From: Ascoidea tarda (nom. inval.)
Lineage: Eukaryota > Ascomycota > Saccharomycetes > Ascoideales > Ascoideaceae
Direction: 5' to 3'
NCBI GenBank assembly: GCA_030560485.1
Contig: JAKTTS010000127.1
Coordinates: 1 to 32,550 of the forward strand
Length of the DNA stretch: 32,550 bases
Part shown: piece after piece, positions 9,073 to 19,440 of the stretch
Position numbering within the stretch: position 1 is the stretch's first letter
How the letters are laid out: every line of letters begins with the position of its first letter
Translations under genes and position numbers: made by a program
Notes under the pieces: generated by a model
Database searches by the model: none
The model's input: the letters and a program-made list of their open reading frames with translations, nothing else
What the model was told of the DNA's origin: nothing

Positions 9073-11273
9073 TCACTCGGCACAGAGACCGAGAAACTGC
9101 TGGATGGGCAAGGGCACGTCGTGGGACTGGTGATCACAGTAGGCCTTGGTCCAGAGGTAGATCCACTCAGAGCTCTTGTCGAGCTGGAACCGGACGATCT
9201 TCTGGTGTAACTTCATATGGCCCCTGAGTTTCCTGCTGGCTCTCTGAGCAGTGCCAATCACAAAGCCCTTGTTGTTGCCGTAGGGGTTGTTCTCGTCAAA
9301 GAACTCGTCCATGAGAATGGCCTTCCCGTAGTTGTTGTCGTCGACGTCCATCAAAATCTGGGGGATCAAAAAACTGCTTCCATGTCGTTGGTCCCACATA
9401 TCAACTGCTTTTATATTTTCCTTCAAATAGTAAATTTGCTCCACTATTGGTAAAGCATTTGAACTTCTCAATAGATCTTCATCAAACTGTTTGATTGGCT
9501 CATTTTTCAAATCAAATGGACTCAAATTCAATTTGGTGTCATAGTAATCTCTTAACATTTTAAAAAACCATAGCGCTTTGATATGTGCTCCACCATACAT
9601 TAATATTCCCCACAATATTCTATCGTATACTTCAATGATCGATGGATCATCACCAAATTTTGTAACTGATGCTAAGATATACTTTCTTATCATTTCGTCG
9701 ATATATGTTTTTGATAATCTTATTGCATTTGTTTCCCTTTTTTCACAGCTGTTTTCCAAGATATATTTCTCGCCATTAAGAAAACTAAGTTTTTCAAATA
9801 TAAAGCCTGAAACCAAAAAAAAATCACTTATCTTGCCCAATCTTAATTTGCTATTAGTATACTTGTAACCCGTTATATCGTCACCAATTAATTTGGCAAA
9901 CAATGAGTCTAGTTCATTTTTTAGGTTATTTCGACTTAATGGTAAAAAAGATGCAATTTTACTGTTTAAAATGAGAATTGATTCCTTTGTAGACAATGAT
10001 AAATATTCATTTTGATTATATTTTTTATCCTGTTTGATTATATTATTTGGAATTTCATCAATAAATTTTAGTAACCAATTTAAAGTCTCAAATGCAAATG
10101 AATACTCCCTTTCAATCATGAATTTTAAAAACGAATTGATTGTTATATGCTTAATTATTAAATTAATCAAAGAAATGGACGTTTGAACTGAATAATGAGT
10201 AAATTTGTCCAAAATCTTGATTAAATTTTTGGGTTGCAATTGAATCGAGTAATCGATCTCAATTTCTGGATACATTGATAATTCGGTATTAATAAATAAA
10301 TTCAATAAATTGATGTCCAAATGTTCTACCAATAATGAAAACAACAATGGAGTAAATGAATTATCAATTATTAAAGAAAATAATTTGTTCAATGGATTGA
10401 TAGTATTGTTGAAAAAATGATTCCTAGATGTAGAATTTGAATTATTCCATTTATTTAATGTTGAATCAATACTTTTGATTATATTATATGAATTATTCAA
10501 ACAATTTGATAAGGGATAATCATCTAGGTTAATTTTTAGATTTTCTGATTCCGATAACTGTTCAAAAATAGACTTTGAATTGAATCTTGAAATCAATAAT
10601 GATTTAGTAATATTGTTGCCATCTCTTTGTTTACCATCACCACTTTTATTATTGCAAATCTTACTTTGTTTTAAACTTAAACAGTTTTCGTAATCATTAA
10701 TCAAATTTTCAGTGATTTTTTTATTATCAAAATTAACACTGATATCATCACCGGTACTATTATTATTGTTATTACTATTATTATTACTGTTACTGTTACT
10801 GTTACTGTTATTAAAATATATCGAGTTTTGATAAAAAAATATAGCATGGTCAAACAATTTTAAATCATTAGCATAGATATTAGCTAAAATATAATAAAAA
10901 ACAGATTTATCCCGGAAATTTAAAGAAAAATCATCAATCAAAATTAAATATTGCTTTAGGCCTTCTATAATTCGGTTTGGAAATTTGAATAAAGTTAATG
11001 CAATTATAATTCTTATTTGAATCGGCAATTCAACTGAATATAAAATATCATAATTGCCCCATAAAGAGTCTATTAATTTAATATAATTTTCTTTAAAATA
11101 AAAATTTATTTCAGTCAGTTGTTATTCCTATTTCTTTTAATATATTATTGTTATCCAGAATTGAACAAACAGTGCTAAATACCCTTTTTATAGTAATTGT
11201 AAATTTTTGAGGAAACGGGATCTAAACGAATCAAATCAGTAGCAGCAGGAGAAGAAGCTGATTTAAAAGCCAT
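9073..11273 (-). CDS. Large protein of unknown function, helical, Asn-rich insert; 5' exon inferred
   Basis: I do not recognise this gene. The main exon is 11090-9073. Its conserved-looking C-terminal third (RILWGILMYGGAHIKALWFF, then SSEWIYLWTKAYCDHQ) suggests a folded, mostly helical protein, and the N-terminal part resembles TPR/PPR-like helices. An Asn/Ser tract lies at about 10740-10812. The frame has no ATG upstream of its first stretch. The longest open frame begins with TTG at 11028 and runs back to a stop at 11122. The nearest upstream ATG (11271-11273) opens a different frame reading MAFKSASSPAATDLIRLDP and so on. A 92-base intron (11182-11091) would join them into 702 residues. The last ~100 codons are GC-rich, unlike the rest, and merge with the SEC17 promoter patch. 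A mitochondrial or complex-subunit role is possible but not supported by any motif. Confidence 0.6.
11091..11182 (-). other. Candidate intron in the unknown gene
   Basis: GTATTT at 11182-11177 could serve as a non-consensus 5' splice site. TTTTAAAG ending at 11091 could serve as the 3' site. GAATAAC lies between them as a weak branch point. Removing 92 bases joins phase 1 to phase 1 and keeps the frame open (KK then ENYIKLIDSLWG). There is no TACTAAC, so this is a hypothesis. The alternative 3' site AATAG a little further downstream is also in frame. Confidence 0.38.
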
Positions 11274-11530
11274 TTGAAATCAAAGCAAGCAAGAATAATA
11301 ATTATTCCTTGATATAACAATAAATACTAGTTGTTGTTTTTTGATTGGTGATGAAAGAAAAACTGGAGAGAGTTTGAGGAGGTTTCGAGTTTTTCTGTTT
11401 TTGTGTTGGATCCACAACGGTGGTCTCTTCAGTGAAAAATAATTTTTCTGCAAAAAAAAATTCTTTCAGAACAGATTGGGATTAAATTTATATCATCAAT
11501 AATATTTGTTAACCATAAAACATCAAAAGA
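11274..11530. promoter_or_regulatory. Divergent promoter, unknown gene / SPB1
   Basis: This intergenic region of about 257 bases contains A/T tracts, including TGAAAAATAATTTTT at about 11433-11447. That is close to, but not, the ribosome-biogenesis RRPE consensus TGAAAAATTTT. No CACGTG is present. Confidence 0.4.
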
Positions 11531-14176
11531 ATGCCAAAAAAGACTCAAAAAAAAAATAGCAAGGGTCGTTTAGATCGGTACTATTATTTGGCCAAAGAAA
11601 AGGGCTACAGAGCTCGTTCTGCCTTTAAAATTTTACAAATAAACGAAAAATATGGCCATTTTTTGGAGAAATCAAAAGTTGTTATTGATTTATGTGCTGC
11701 GCCTGGTGGTTGGTGTCAAGTTGCAACCCAACTCTGCCCCGTCAATTCTTTAATTATTGGTGTAGATATTGTTCCAATGAAGAGCATTCAAGGTTGTATT
11801 ACAGTTCAATCCGATATCACTACTGAAGACTGTCGATCGCAATTGAGAGGTTTAATGAAGACTTGGAAGGCTGATACTGTTCTACATGATGGTGCTCCAA
11901 ATGTTGGTAGTGGATGGTTTCATGATGCTTATACCCAATCTGAGTTAACATTAAGAGCTTTGCAATTAGCAGTTGAGAATTTAGATGTTGGTGGTACATT
12001 TGTAACAAAAATTTTCAGATCCAAAGATTATAACAATCTACTATGGGTTTTCAAACAACTATTTGATAAAGTTGAAGCGACAAAGCCACCAGCTTCAAGA
12101 AATGTGTCAGCAGAGATTTTTGTATTTTGCAAGGGTTTTAAAGCGCCTAAAAAATTAGATAAAAAGTTTTTGGATCCCAAAAATGTTTTTGAAGACATAC
12201 CAGATGGACCAGAAAATAACGAATCAAAAGTTTTTAATCCTGAGAAGAAAGTTCGAAGAAGGGAAGGTTACGAAGAAGGGGATTTTCTTCAATTCCGTGC
12301 GTTTCCGTTGATGGAATTTATATTAACAGGAGAGCCAATTAATTTTTTAGGTGGAGCCAGTCAAATTGTTATTCATAATAAGGATTCTAACTGGAAATTG
12401 ATTAAAAGATTTAAGAAAACGACACCAGAATTGATTGAATGTTTTAAAGATTTAAAAGTATTGGGTAAGAATGATTTTAAAAGGATTTTAACGTGGAGGA
12501 AATCTGTACGAAAATTATTGAATATAGAAGACCCTAAAAAAGATGAACAAAATAAACTTGATATTGAAATTACGCCCTTGACGGAAGAAGATCAAATTGA
12601 AAAGGAATTGGATGAATTAAATCAAAAGGCAAAGTTAAAGAAGAAGCGAGAAAAACGAAAAAAAAATGAGTTGAAACAAAAAGAAATAGTCAGAATGCAA
12701 TTAAATATGTTAAATCCTGTTGATATTGGTTATGAAGCGGCTGATAATGATATTTCATTATTCAATCTTAAAGCAGCCGAGAAAACAGGGAAATTAAATG
12801 ATATTGCAAAAGGAAAAATTAGAATTTCAGATAAATCATTATCAAAGAGTGGTGAAGATAACAGCTTAGAAGCTGGTATGGATTTAGATTCACATATTGG
12901 AATTGATGGAGATAAAATTGAAAACTTGAGCACTAAGAATAATAGAAGTAAAAAAAATAGTAAGATAGTAAATTTGTCAGATAATGAAGATGAGTTGGAA
13001 GATCAATTGGATTTAATGTATCAACAATATAAAGCTGAAAGATCAAGTCGAGAGGCCAAAAGAGAATTAGAAAATGACAATGAATTTGAAGGCTTTGATG
13101 AAGAAAAAAATAGAAGCGATAATTCTAATTCTGATTCCGATTCTGATTCTGATTTTGAAGCAATATCTGAAGAATCGGAAACAGAAGGAAATGAGGATGA
13201 AGATGAAGAGGATGACATTATAAACAAACTATTAGTATCATCAAGTAAGTTAAATCCGGATAGTAAATTGAGCAGGAAAGCAGATTTATTATTCAGCAAT
13301 TCGATTTTTGAAGAAGCCAAGGGGGATTTAGAGAATATCAATAGAATAAACAAGAAAAAAAACCTTAAACATATTATTAGCAATAACAATAACAATAACA
13401 ATAACAATAACAATAACAATAACAATAACAATAATAATAATAATAATAAAAATCATAAACAAATACACTCTGAGAATAACATTGATTCAGATATTGAATT
13501 TGAATCTGAATCTGAAAGTAATTTTAAGATTGAACTTGTTTCAAATAATCATAGTATCGATGAAGACGATATTTCAATGGATGAAGACGATGATGAAGAA
13601 CTAGATCAAAAGCAAAAAGTTGATATTGTTACAGCAGAGGCAATGACATTGGCACATAATCTTGCTCTAGGAAAAGTGAGCAAAAGAGAATTGATAGATA
13701 ATTCATATAACAGATATTCATTTAGAGATGTGGATGGAGTTCCAGAATGGTTTGTAGAGGATGAAAATAAACATTCCAAGATACTGAAACCAATCACCAA
13801 AGAAGCAGCACTAGCGATCAAAGAAAAGATGAAAGCATTAAACGCCAGACCTATAAAGAAAGTGATGGAGGCACAGGGCAGAAAAAAGATGAGAGCATTA
13901 AGAAGACTCGAAAAGTTGAAGAAAAAATCCGATTTCATCAACGAAGATGACTCCAGAAGCGAAAGAGATAAAGCTGAACAAATAGGAAAAATGATGAGAA
14001 AATTCACAAAAAAACAGAAAACTAGGCCCAAGGTGACGCTAGTGGTGGCTAAAGGCAAAAACAAGAAGATAGCAGGAAGACCCAAGGGAGTGAAGGGTAA
14101 ATACAAGATGGTGGATGGAGTGATGAAGAACGAACAGAGAGCACTACGTCGTATTGCAAAGAAGAACAGGAAATAG
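11531..14176 (+). CDS. SPB1: Spb1, 27S pre-rRNA 2'-O-methyltransferase (FtsJ family)
   Basis: Spb1 methylates the ribose of a conserved guanosine in the A-loop of 27S pre-rRNA and is needed for 60S subunit assembly in the nucleolus. The 881-residue product starts MPKKTQKKNSKGRLDRYYYL. Its FtsJ domain (about 1-205) contains the SAM-binding motif DLCAAPGGW (53-61) and the K-D-K-E catalytic tetrad at K33, D120, K160 and E195. The middle is acidic with coiled, Lys-rich stretches. The C-terminal Spb1 domain (about 690-881) includes RPIKKVMEAQGRKK and GRPKGVKGKYKMVDG and a basic end. An Asn tract encoded by AAT/AAC repeats expands the acidic linker, making the protein slightly longer than yeast Spb1 (841). 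The start is the first ATG in frame and matches the family. Confidence 0.97.
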   Translation: MPKKTQKKNSKGRLDRYYYLAKEKGYRARSAFKILQINEKYGHFLEKSKVVIDLCAAPGGWCQVATQLCPVNSLIIGVDIVPMKSIQGCITVQSDITTEDCRSQLRGLMKTWKADTVLHDGAPNVGSGWFHDAYTQSELTLRALQLAVENLDVGGTFVTKIFRSKDYNNLLWVFKQLFDKVEATKPPASRNVSAEIFVFCKGFKAPKKLDKKFLDPKNVFEDIPDGPENNESKVFNPEKKVRRREGYEEGDFLQFRAFPLMEFILTGEPINFLGGASQIVIHNKDSNWKLIKRFKKTTPELIECFKDLKVLGKNDFKRILTWRKSVRKLLNIEDPKKDEQNKLDIEITPLTEEDQIEKELDELNQKAKLKKKREKRKKNELKQKEIVRMQLNMLNPVDIGYEAADNDISLFNLKAAEKTGKLNDIAKGKIRISDKSLSKSGEDNSLEAGMDLDSHIGIDGDKIENLSTKNNRSKKNSKIVNLSDNEDELEDQLDLMYQQYKAERSSREAKRELENDNEFEGFDEEKNRSDNSNSDSDSDSDFEAISEESETEGNEDEDEEDDIINKLLVSSSKLNPDSKLSRKADLLFSNSIFEEAKGDLENINRINKKKNLKHIISNNNNNNNNNNNNNNNNNNNNNNKNHKQIHSENNIDSDIEFESESESNFKIELVSNNHSIDEDDISMDEDDDEELDQKQKVDIVTAEAMTLAHNLALGKVSKRELIDNSYNRYSFRDVDGVPEWFVEDENKHSKILKPITKEAALAIKEKMKALNARPIKKVMEAQGRKKMRALRRLEKLKKKSDFINEDDSRSERDKAEQIGKMMRKFTKKQKTRPKVTLVVAKGKNKKIAGRPKGVKGKYKMVDGVMKNEQRALRRIAKKNRK
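13381..13449 (+). repeat. AAT/AAC trinucleotide tract inside SPB1
   Basis: Alternating AATAAC units followed by AAT units encode about 23 consecutive Asn between the middle acidic region and the C-terminal domain. Mixed AAT and AAC codons mean it is an imperfect microsatellite. It is probably length-variable between strains and lies in a disordered linker. Confidence 0.85.
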
Positions 14177-14464
14177 AGGTGCACTGTCCACCAGTGGAGA
14201 GAAAACCCGGTAATACTACGTCTTTTAGCCCCAACTCTACACTTTGAGTGCTTTGAGCAGGTCGAGCATTTTGAGCACCAAAAACAACAGAAGAAAGCGC
14301 GTTTGTAAGTGATATTTATCACGTGATAATTATATTTGTGTTTACTTTTTGGGCAATACCCGATTAGGAAAAAGGTAAATGATGGAGCGAAAAAAAACAA
14401 AAGTGGTTTGGTTCTGCTTTTATTGTTGAACTGGCTATTGTTCCTCCACCACGTTCAGCACACC
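14177..14464 (+). promoter_or_regulatory. CSE4 promoter and leader with palindromic Cbf1-type site ATCACGTGAT and a uORF
   Basis: A perfect palindrome ATCACGTGAT (14318-14327) lies about 138 bases upstream of the CSE4 ATG and fits the Cbf1/CDEI consensus RTCACRTG. Repeats of TTTGAGYR occur at about 14243-14275 (CTTTGAGTGCTTTGAGCAGG). A short upstream ORF of 16 codons, 14379-14429 beginning ATGATG, would be in the leader if transcription starts upstream of it. Confidence 0.55.
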
Positions 14465-14923
14465 ATGGCCAGAGCCTCTTCCACAAAACTGAAAGGATCC
14501 AAAGCAGCTAGGTTGTCCAAATCCACAAGAAAAGGGCCCATTGTCAAACAGGAAGACTCATTCGACTCTGAAACTGCAATTGACAGGAACCAGCCTGGCG
14601 ATCCTGTTGCTTCCGCCAGAAAAAGAAGATATAGACCTGGCACTGTCGCGTTGAAAGAAATCAGGAAATACCAAAGATCTACAGATTTTTTGATCAGAAA
14701 GCTACCCTTTGCAAGATTAATAAGAGAAATTGCTAGCCAGTTTGTAGGTGAAGAGTATACGTTGAAATGGCAGTCGGTAGCCATCCTAGCTCTCCAGGAA
14801 GCTTCTGAAGCCTTTTTGGTTAATCTTTTTGAAGACACAAACCTCTGTGCGTTGCATGCTAAAAGAGTAACAATAATGCAAAAAGATATACAATTGGCTA
14901 GGAGAATAAGAGGTCAATATTAG
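14465..14923 (+). CDS. CSE4: Cse4, centromeric histone H3 variant (CENP-A)
   Basis: Cse4 replaces histone H3 in centromeric nucleosomes and specifies the kinetochore. The 152-residue product has a short basic/Ser-rich tail (about 1-55) and a histone fold containing [38 protein letters not shown] and the C-terminal ARRIRGQY. Loop 1 ([12 protein letters not shown]) is two residues longer than in canonical H3 and has Trp where H3 has Phe, both CENP-A features. The tail lacks the H3 ARTKQTARKS sequence. The start is the only ATG in this frame (ACCATGGCC). The N-tail is much shorter than in S. cerevisiae Cse4 (229 residues total). A Cbf1-type site and a uORF lie upstream. Confidence 0.95.
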   Translation: MARASSTKLKGSKAARLSKSTRKGPIVKQEDSFDSETAIDRNQPGDPVASARKRRYRPGTVALKEIRKYQRSTDFLIRKLPFARLIREIASQFVGEEYTLKWQSVAILALQEASEAFLVNLFEDTNLCALHAKRVTIMQKDIQLARRIRGQY

Positions 14924-15450
14924 TTAGAAGTACTGTTTTTTTATCCTACATTTGGGCACTTTTCTTTCTTTTTGATTGTTTTCATTTTTCCTCATATAAT
15001 TATTCTTGGTAATGGTTCCACTAATGGTAGTTTTTTTTATCCATTTTCTTTTTTAATTCTAATTGTATCATATTTCTTCGAGATTTTTTTATCTACATTT
15101 TGCCTGTTTTGCTGTTTTTGTCTTCAAATCTACATTATTACTTTCGGTTTTGTATAGTACTAAATCTTAAAGTCCAATTATAAACATAATATAGTCATGA
15201 TCAATCAATTTAATATAAAAAAGTCTTTATAATAATGATGTTAATATATTTACAAGATATTAAACTGACCTTCGTTTGTTTTTTTCAAAAACCTTAATAA
15301 CAATTTTTGCAGATATTTTCATTTTTTTTTGCCATTTTTTGCCAGTTTTTTACCAGTTTTTTTCTCTTTTTTGTTTAGTTTCAAAATTTTTCTATATTTT
15401 TTCCTTGATTTTTCTAATACAGCTTTCAGATATCCATATTTGCGACTAAT
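14924..15450. other. Convergent 3' intergenic region (CSE4 / YTA12)
   Basis: A T-rich region of 527 bases. Bases about 15326-15362 repeat the pattern TTTTTTGCCA / TTTTTTGCCAG / TTTTTTACCAG. A 61-codon hydrophobic ORF here is a by-product of T-richness. No gene or structured RNA is recognised. Confidence 0.6.
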
Positions 15451-16183
15451 CTAGTTTGGTTGAGATGCGGCTTCATTATTTATTTTATTAGTTTTATCTT
15501 CCAAGTATTTGTCAAATGCGTCATTACGTTCAGGAAATTGCCTTTTTCCTAATAGTCTTATCATATCTTCTCTTGTGATTACTTCCTTTGTCAACAATTC
15601 TTGTGCCACTAATTCAACTTCATGTGATTTTTCAGTTAATAGTTTACGACAACGTTCGTGACATTCTTGAACAATTCTATTGATTTCTTCATCAATTAAT
15701 TGAGCTGTTTCTTCAGAGAATGGTTTTGTGTAATCGTTATCTTGTTTTCTTTCATAGTTTATTGGTCCAACTTTTTGACTCATTCCTAATGATACTACCA
15801 TAGCTGTTGCCATTCTTGTAACTTTTTTAAAATCATCACTTGCTCCACTTGTAACTGTTGAAAAATTTAGTTCTTCTGAGACTCTACCACCTAATGCCAT
15901 AGTCAATCTGTCATATAATTGTTGAACCGACATTAAATATAAATCACCTGGCAAATATTGAGCGTATCCTAATGCACCTTGTCCTCTTGGAATAATTGAA
16001 ACTTTTAACAATGGATCAGCAAATTCCAAGTACCAACCACAAATGGCATGGCCGGCTTCATGATAGGCAACAATTTTTTTTTCATCAATTGATAATAATT
16101 TTGTTTTCCTTTCAATACCGCCAATGACTCTCTCAATTGCCAATTCAAAATGAAGTAATTGGACATCATTGGCACCTTTTCTT

Positions 16184-16215
<32 letters not shown>

Positions 16216-17937
16216 AGCAATATCAGCGCCTGAAAATCCTGGAGTTAATGTAGCTAGTCTGCCCTTTAAGTCTTCGATATCATCATGAAGTTTAATTTTT
16301 TTCAAATGAACATTAAAAATTTCCTTTCTGCCTTCCAATTCAGGATTATCAATAGTGATATGTCTATCGAATCTGCCAGGTCTTAATAAAGCAGGATCTA
16401 GAACGTTTGGAATATTAGTACCAGCTAAAACAACTACATGATCAGAGGTATCGAACCCATCCATTTCAACTAACAATTGATTTAAAGTGGCTTCTCTTTC
16501 ATCATTAGCACCACTCATGGAACCTTTATTTCTAGCTTTACCTATAGCATCAATTTCATCGACAAAAATGATTGATGGTGCGTTTTCTCTAGCAGTTTTA
16601 AACAAGTCGCGAACTCTTGAAGCACCGACACCAACAAACATTTCAATAAACTCTGCACCACTAACGGAAAAAAAAGGTACAGCAGCTTCACCAGCAGTAG
16701 CCTTTGCTAATAAAGTTTTACCAGTACCAGGTGGACCAGACAAAATAGCGCCTCTTGGGATTTTAGCACCGAGTCTTTCGTATTTAGCTGGGTGTTTTAA
16801 AAATTTGACAAATTCCATGATTTCTTCTTTAGCTTCATCACAACCGGCCACATCTTTAAATGAGATTTTGACGTTTTCTTCTTTATTAAAACGTTTAGCT
16901 TTAGATTTGCCAACATTGAAAATACCTCCTCTGCCACCAGGACCGGAACCTAAACCAGAAGCAGCTTTTTTTGTTATCCAAAACAAACCGGCAATCATTA
17001 GAACAGTTGGTAAGAGTTGAAAGATGTGTTTTGCAATGTGGATCTCATTTTCATATATGATTGGGATTTTAAAGTCTTCTTGGATGCCATTTTCCCTTTG
17101 AGCTCTAGCTAATTTGTGTTCAATATTTTCAACAGAGCCAATATTGAAATAATAGTAAGGGGAATTTGTATTCATAGAACCAATAACTAAAGAAAGGTTT
17201 TGTTTACCAGCGTCGTTTAGAATAACTCTTGCAAGAGATTTATTTACCACGATGATTTTTTTAACGTAACCTTTATCTAGTAATTGATTTCTAAATTCTT
17301 GCCAGGAGATTTCCTTGCCGCTGTTTGAAGAAGTAAGAGAGAATAAAAAGTAAAGACCTAAAGCACCAAAGATGACATAACTAAGATTCAATTTGAAAAC
17401 TAAAGCATTTGGATTGTTAAATGATTTTTTATCAGATGGATCAGTGCCAAAAAAAAATTCAAATTTGGGATTTTTCTTTTTATCCAGACTATCGTTTTCA
17501 TTCTCAGTTTCCTTTTCCTTTTCCTTTTCAGTTTCAGTTTCAGTTTCATTTTGTTTCTGTTTTTTGGGATAAGCTTGCTCGAGATCAAATTTGTTATTAT
17601 CGGAATCTAAATTTTGATTTATATCCTTTTCACTGTTTTTTTTATTTATGGTTTTCTTTTTCTTATTTATATGATTCAAAAGCTTATTGTATAGTTCATC
17701 ATTAGGATCCTTTGGATAATTTCCAGAATTTTTGTCATTTGCATTTCGAGACACTGTCGAGGTATGAAAGAGAGACTTTCTTATCAGTAGACCTGAATCT
17801 GTGAGAAATCTTGGAACATTGGTGTTAAAAGACGTGGAATAGGACTTCGTTATTAAGAATTGATTCACAGAAGACTTTATGAGATGGCGATAATGAGTGG
17901 AGTGGGTATTTTTCAAACAACGCAAAGGAAGGAACAT
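15451..17937 (-). CDS. YTA12: Yta12 (Rca1), mitochondrial inner-membrane m-AAA protease subunit
   Basis: The m-AAA protease (Yta10/Yta12) degrades misfolded inner-membrane proteins and matures substrates such as MrpL32 on the matrix side. The 828-residue product begins with a mitochondrial presequence ([10 protein letters not shown] onward) followed by a charged low-complexity Lys/Glu region. Two membrane segments flank the intermembrane-space domain. The AAA module has Walker A GPPGTGKT (401-408) and Walker B FVDEID (about 458-463). The zinc-protease motif HEAGH is at 626-630. The C-terminus [18 protein letters not shown] resembles Yta12 more than Yta10. Yta10 also has a longer Gly-rich linker before FNVGKS. 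The start is the ATG at 17935-17937. An upstream extension would use TTG and runs into a stop. The length agrees with yeast Yta12 (825). Confidence 0.92.
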
Positions 17938-18180
17938 TTTGCCTCCCTGTTGTGATCTCAAGAGAATTCAGCGAACAGACGATGGGAAAAACAGCTATAG
18001 AGAAGCAGCAGGGTCTGTTCTAGTTGTCGACAGCAGAGGCTGACAAAGCAGAGGAAGCAACGCCGGAGCCTGAGGATGAGAGGCCGTCGGGTTCTGGCCG
18101 CAGAAAAGCACGTGCGCGGCGCCACCCAGAGAAAGGCGGCAGAGGAAGCAGAGGAAGCAGAAGCAGCACAGGCAGTACAA
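17938..18180. promoter_or_regulatory. Divergent YTA12/RBA50 promoter, GC-rich, CACGTG and AAGCAGAAGC motifs
   Basis: This GC-rich region of 243 bases contains CACGTG at 18109-18114 (context AGCACGTGCG). Purine-rich repeats GAGGAAGCA (about 18131-18158) include AAGCAGAAGC at 18155-18164. The combination recurs at other gene starts in the window. Confidence 0.55.
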
Positions 18181-19440
18181 ATGTTTGGTATAGGCGACGT
18201 GGTGGAGAAGGAAGTGGCGGCCCCAGGTGAGTTGGTCTTTAGCAGCGCTCCAGAGCAAATCAGGCCCAGAAGGCCCTCCAGATGGCAGGCCAGGCTCAGC
18301 AAAAAGGGCATTTCCTTGACCTCTGGTTCTCACAGCACAGCTTCCCCAGGGCCTACGAGCAAGCCAAATGCTGAATTAACTGAGGCTGAGAAGGTGAACT
18401 TGCAGAATCTCAAGCTTTTGAACTCCATGACCCCAGAGCAATTTCAAGCCGAGAAGGACGAGTTATTGAGCAGCTTGGATCCCAACATCTTGAAGTACTT
18501 GTTGAACAAGAAAGCGAAACAGGCCGATGAGTTTTTGAGCCAAAAGCTGGTCGACTATACCAGCAGTGGGCTTGAGAAAGAAACAGTACTTCATGCTGGC
18601 AAAGAAGATGGTGGGAAAGACCAGGCGCCAAAAAAACGTTCTGCAATAGACAAAAAAGTCAGGTTTGATGTATCCTCAGAACCTCTTAAAGATAATGAAC
18701 CAAACAAAATAGACAACTTCTCATTCAACAAACCTGCAATCAATGAAAATATGTCGTTTCACACTCATTTCAGCAAACCAGTCAATCGCCATGTTGATGA
18801 AATGGATGATCTTGATCTTGATTTGGATTTAAACGATCCTGATTTCTTACCTAAACTACATGATAAATATTTTCCTGATTTGCCCAAGGAAATTGATAAA
18901 TTGAAATGGATGGAACCGATTCCTGTTCCTGATGACCAAAAAAACAAATCTTTTGTTTATGATAATGTTGACCAATTGCGATTTGATTTCAAAGGCAACT
19001 TGATAAATCCTAACAATTTGACCCCCCTTCAACAAAATTTCCAAAATGGTTTATATAACCACGCTGATAGTCCAAACATACCTGGCTATTCGCTATCAGA
19101 ATTGTCAAGATTAAGTCGATCGAATTTTCAACCTCAAAGATGCATTGCTATTCAAACTTTGGGCAGAATACTATATAAACTATCCTCTAAAAAATATGAC
19201 GAAATCCTACAAATCGAAGACCACATCTCCAGCGATGAATCTGAGCTAGATGAATTCTACAACCAGGCATGGAAAACAGTTCATAAATTAAGAATAATAG
19301 ACTCTTTAAGTGAGGCCTCTGATGAAAACTTGACAAGAAACCTAAGTGTCAGAAACTATGCTTTAGATGCTCTTTGGTTATGGAAACAAGGTGAATCGGG
19401 TCCTCCCTCCAATGACTCACAAAATACAATTCCCCAATAA
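18181..19440 (+). CDS. RBA50: Rba50, RPAP1-family RNA polymerase II assembly and import factor
   Basis: Rba50/RPAP1 helps assemble RNA polymerase II in the cytoplasm before import. The chosen start, MFGIGDVVEKEV, aligns with the N-terminus of yeast Rba50 (MDLLGDIVEKD) and gives 419 residues, close to the 439 of S. cerevisiae. An in-frame ATG at 18076 would add 35 Ala/Glu/Arg residues from the GC-rich promoter and is unlikely. The N-terminal region has PRRPSRWQARLSKKG (30-43), then the RPAP1 N-terminal helical block at about 65-113 (NSMTPEQFQAEKDELL, LDPNILKYLLNKK). From about 239 comes the RPAP1 C-terminal domain (LKWMEPIPVPDD, LRFDFKGNL), then SNFQPQRCIAIQTLGRILYK. GC content falls steeply from the 5' end to the 3' end. 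Confidence 0.9.
   Translation: MFGIGDVVEKEVAAPGELVFSSAPEQIRPRRPSRWQARLSKKGISLTSGSHSTASPGPTSKPNAELTEAEKVNLQNLKLLNSMTPEQFQAEKDELLSSLDPNILKYLLNKKAKQADEFLSQKLVDYTSSGLEKETVLHAGKEDGGKDQAPKKRSAIDKKVRFDVSSEPLKDNEPNKIDNFSFNKPAINENMSFHTHFSKPVNRHVDEMDDLDLDLDLNDPDFLPKLHDKYFPDLPKEIDKLKWMEPIPVPDDQKNKSFVYDNVDQLRFDFKGNLINPNNLTPLQQNFQNGLYNHADSPNIPGYSLSELSRLSRSNFQPQRCIAIQTLGRILYKLSSKKYDEILQIEDHISSDESELDEFYNQAWKTVHKLRIIDSLSEASDENLTRNLSVRNYALDALWLWKQGESGPPSNDSQNTIPQ

Noticed and set aside
11346-11353. GTGATGAAA resembling a snoRNA C box upstream of SPB1
   Set aside because: No CTGA D box or terminal stem at a suitable distance.
14465-14923. Canonical histone H3
   Set aside because: The tail lacks ARTKQTARKS, and loop 1 is longer with Trp before QS, as in CENP-A.
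15451-17937. Yta10/Afg3 rather than Yta12
   Set aside because: The C-terminal [18 protein letters not shown], the length and the linker favour Yta12. The two are close paralogues, so a tree would be decisive.
18076-18180. In-frame upstream ATG extending RBA50 by 35 residues
   Set aside because: The added Ala/Glu/Arg sequence is a translation of the GC-rich promoter with its CACGTG site. The ATG at 18181 aligns with the family N-terminus.
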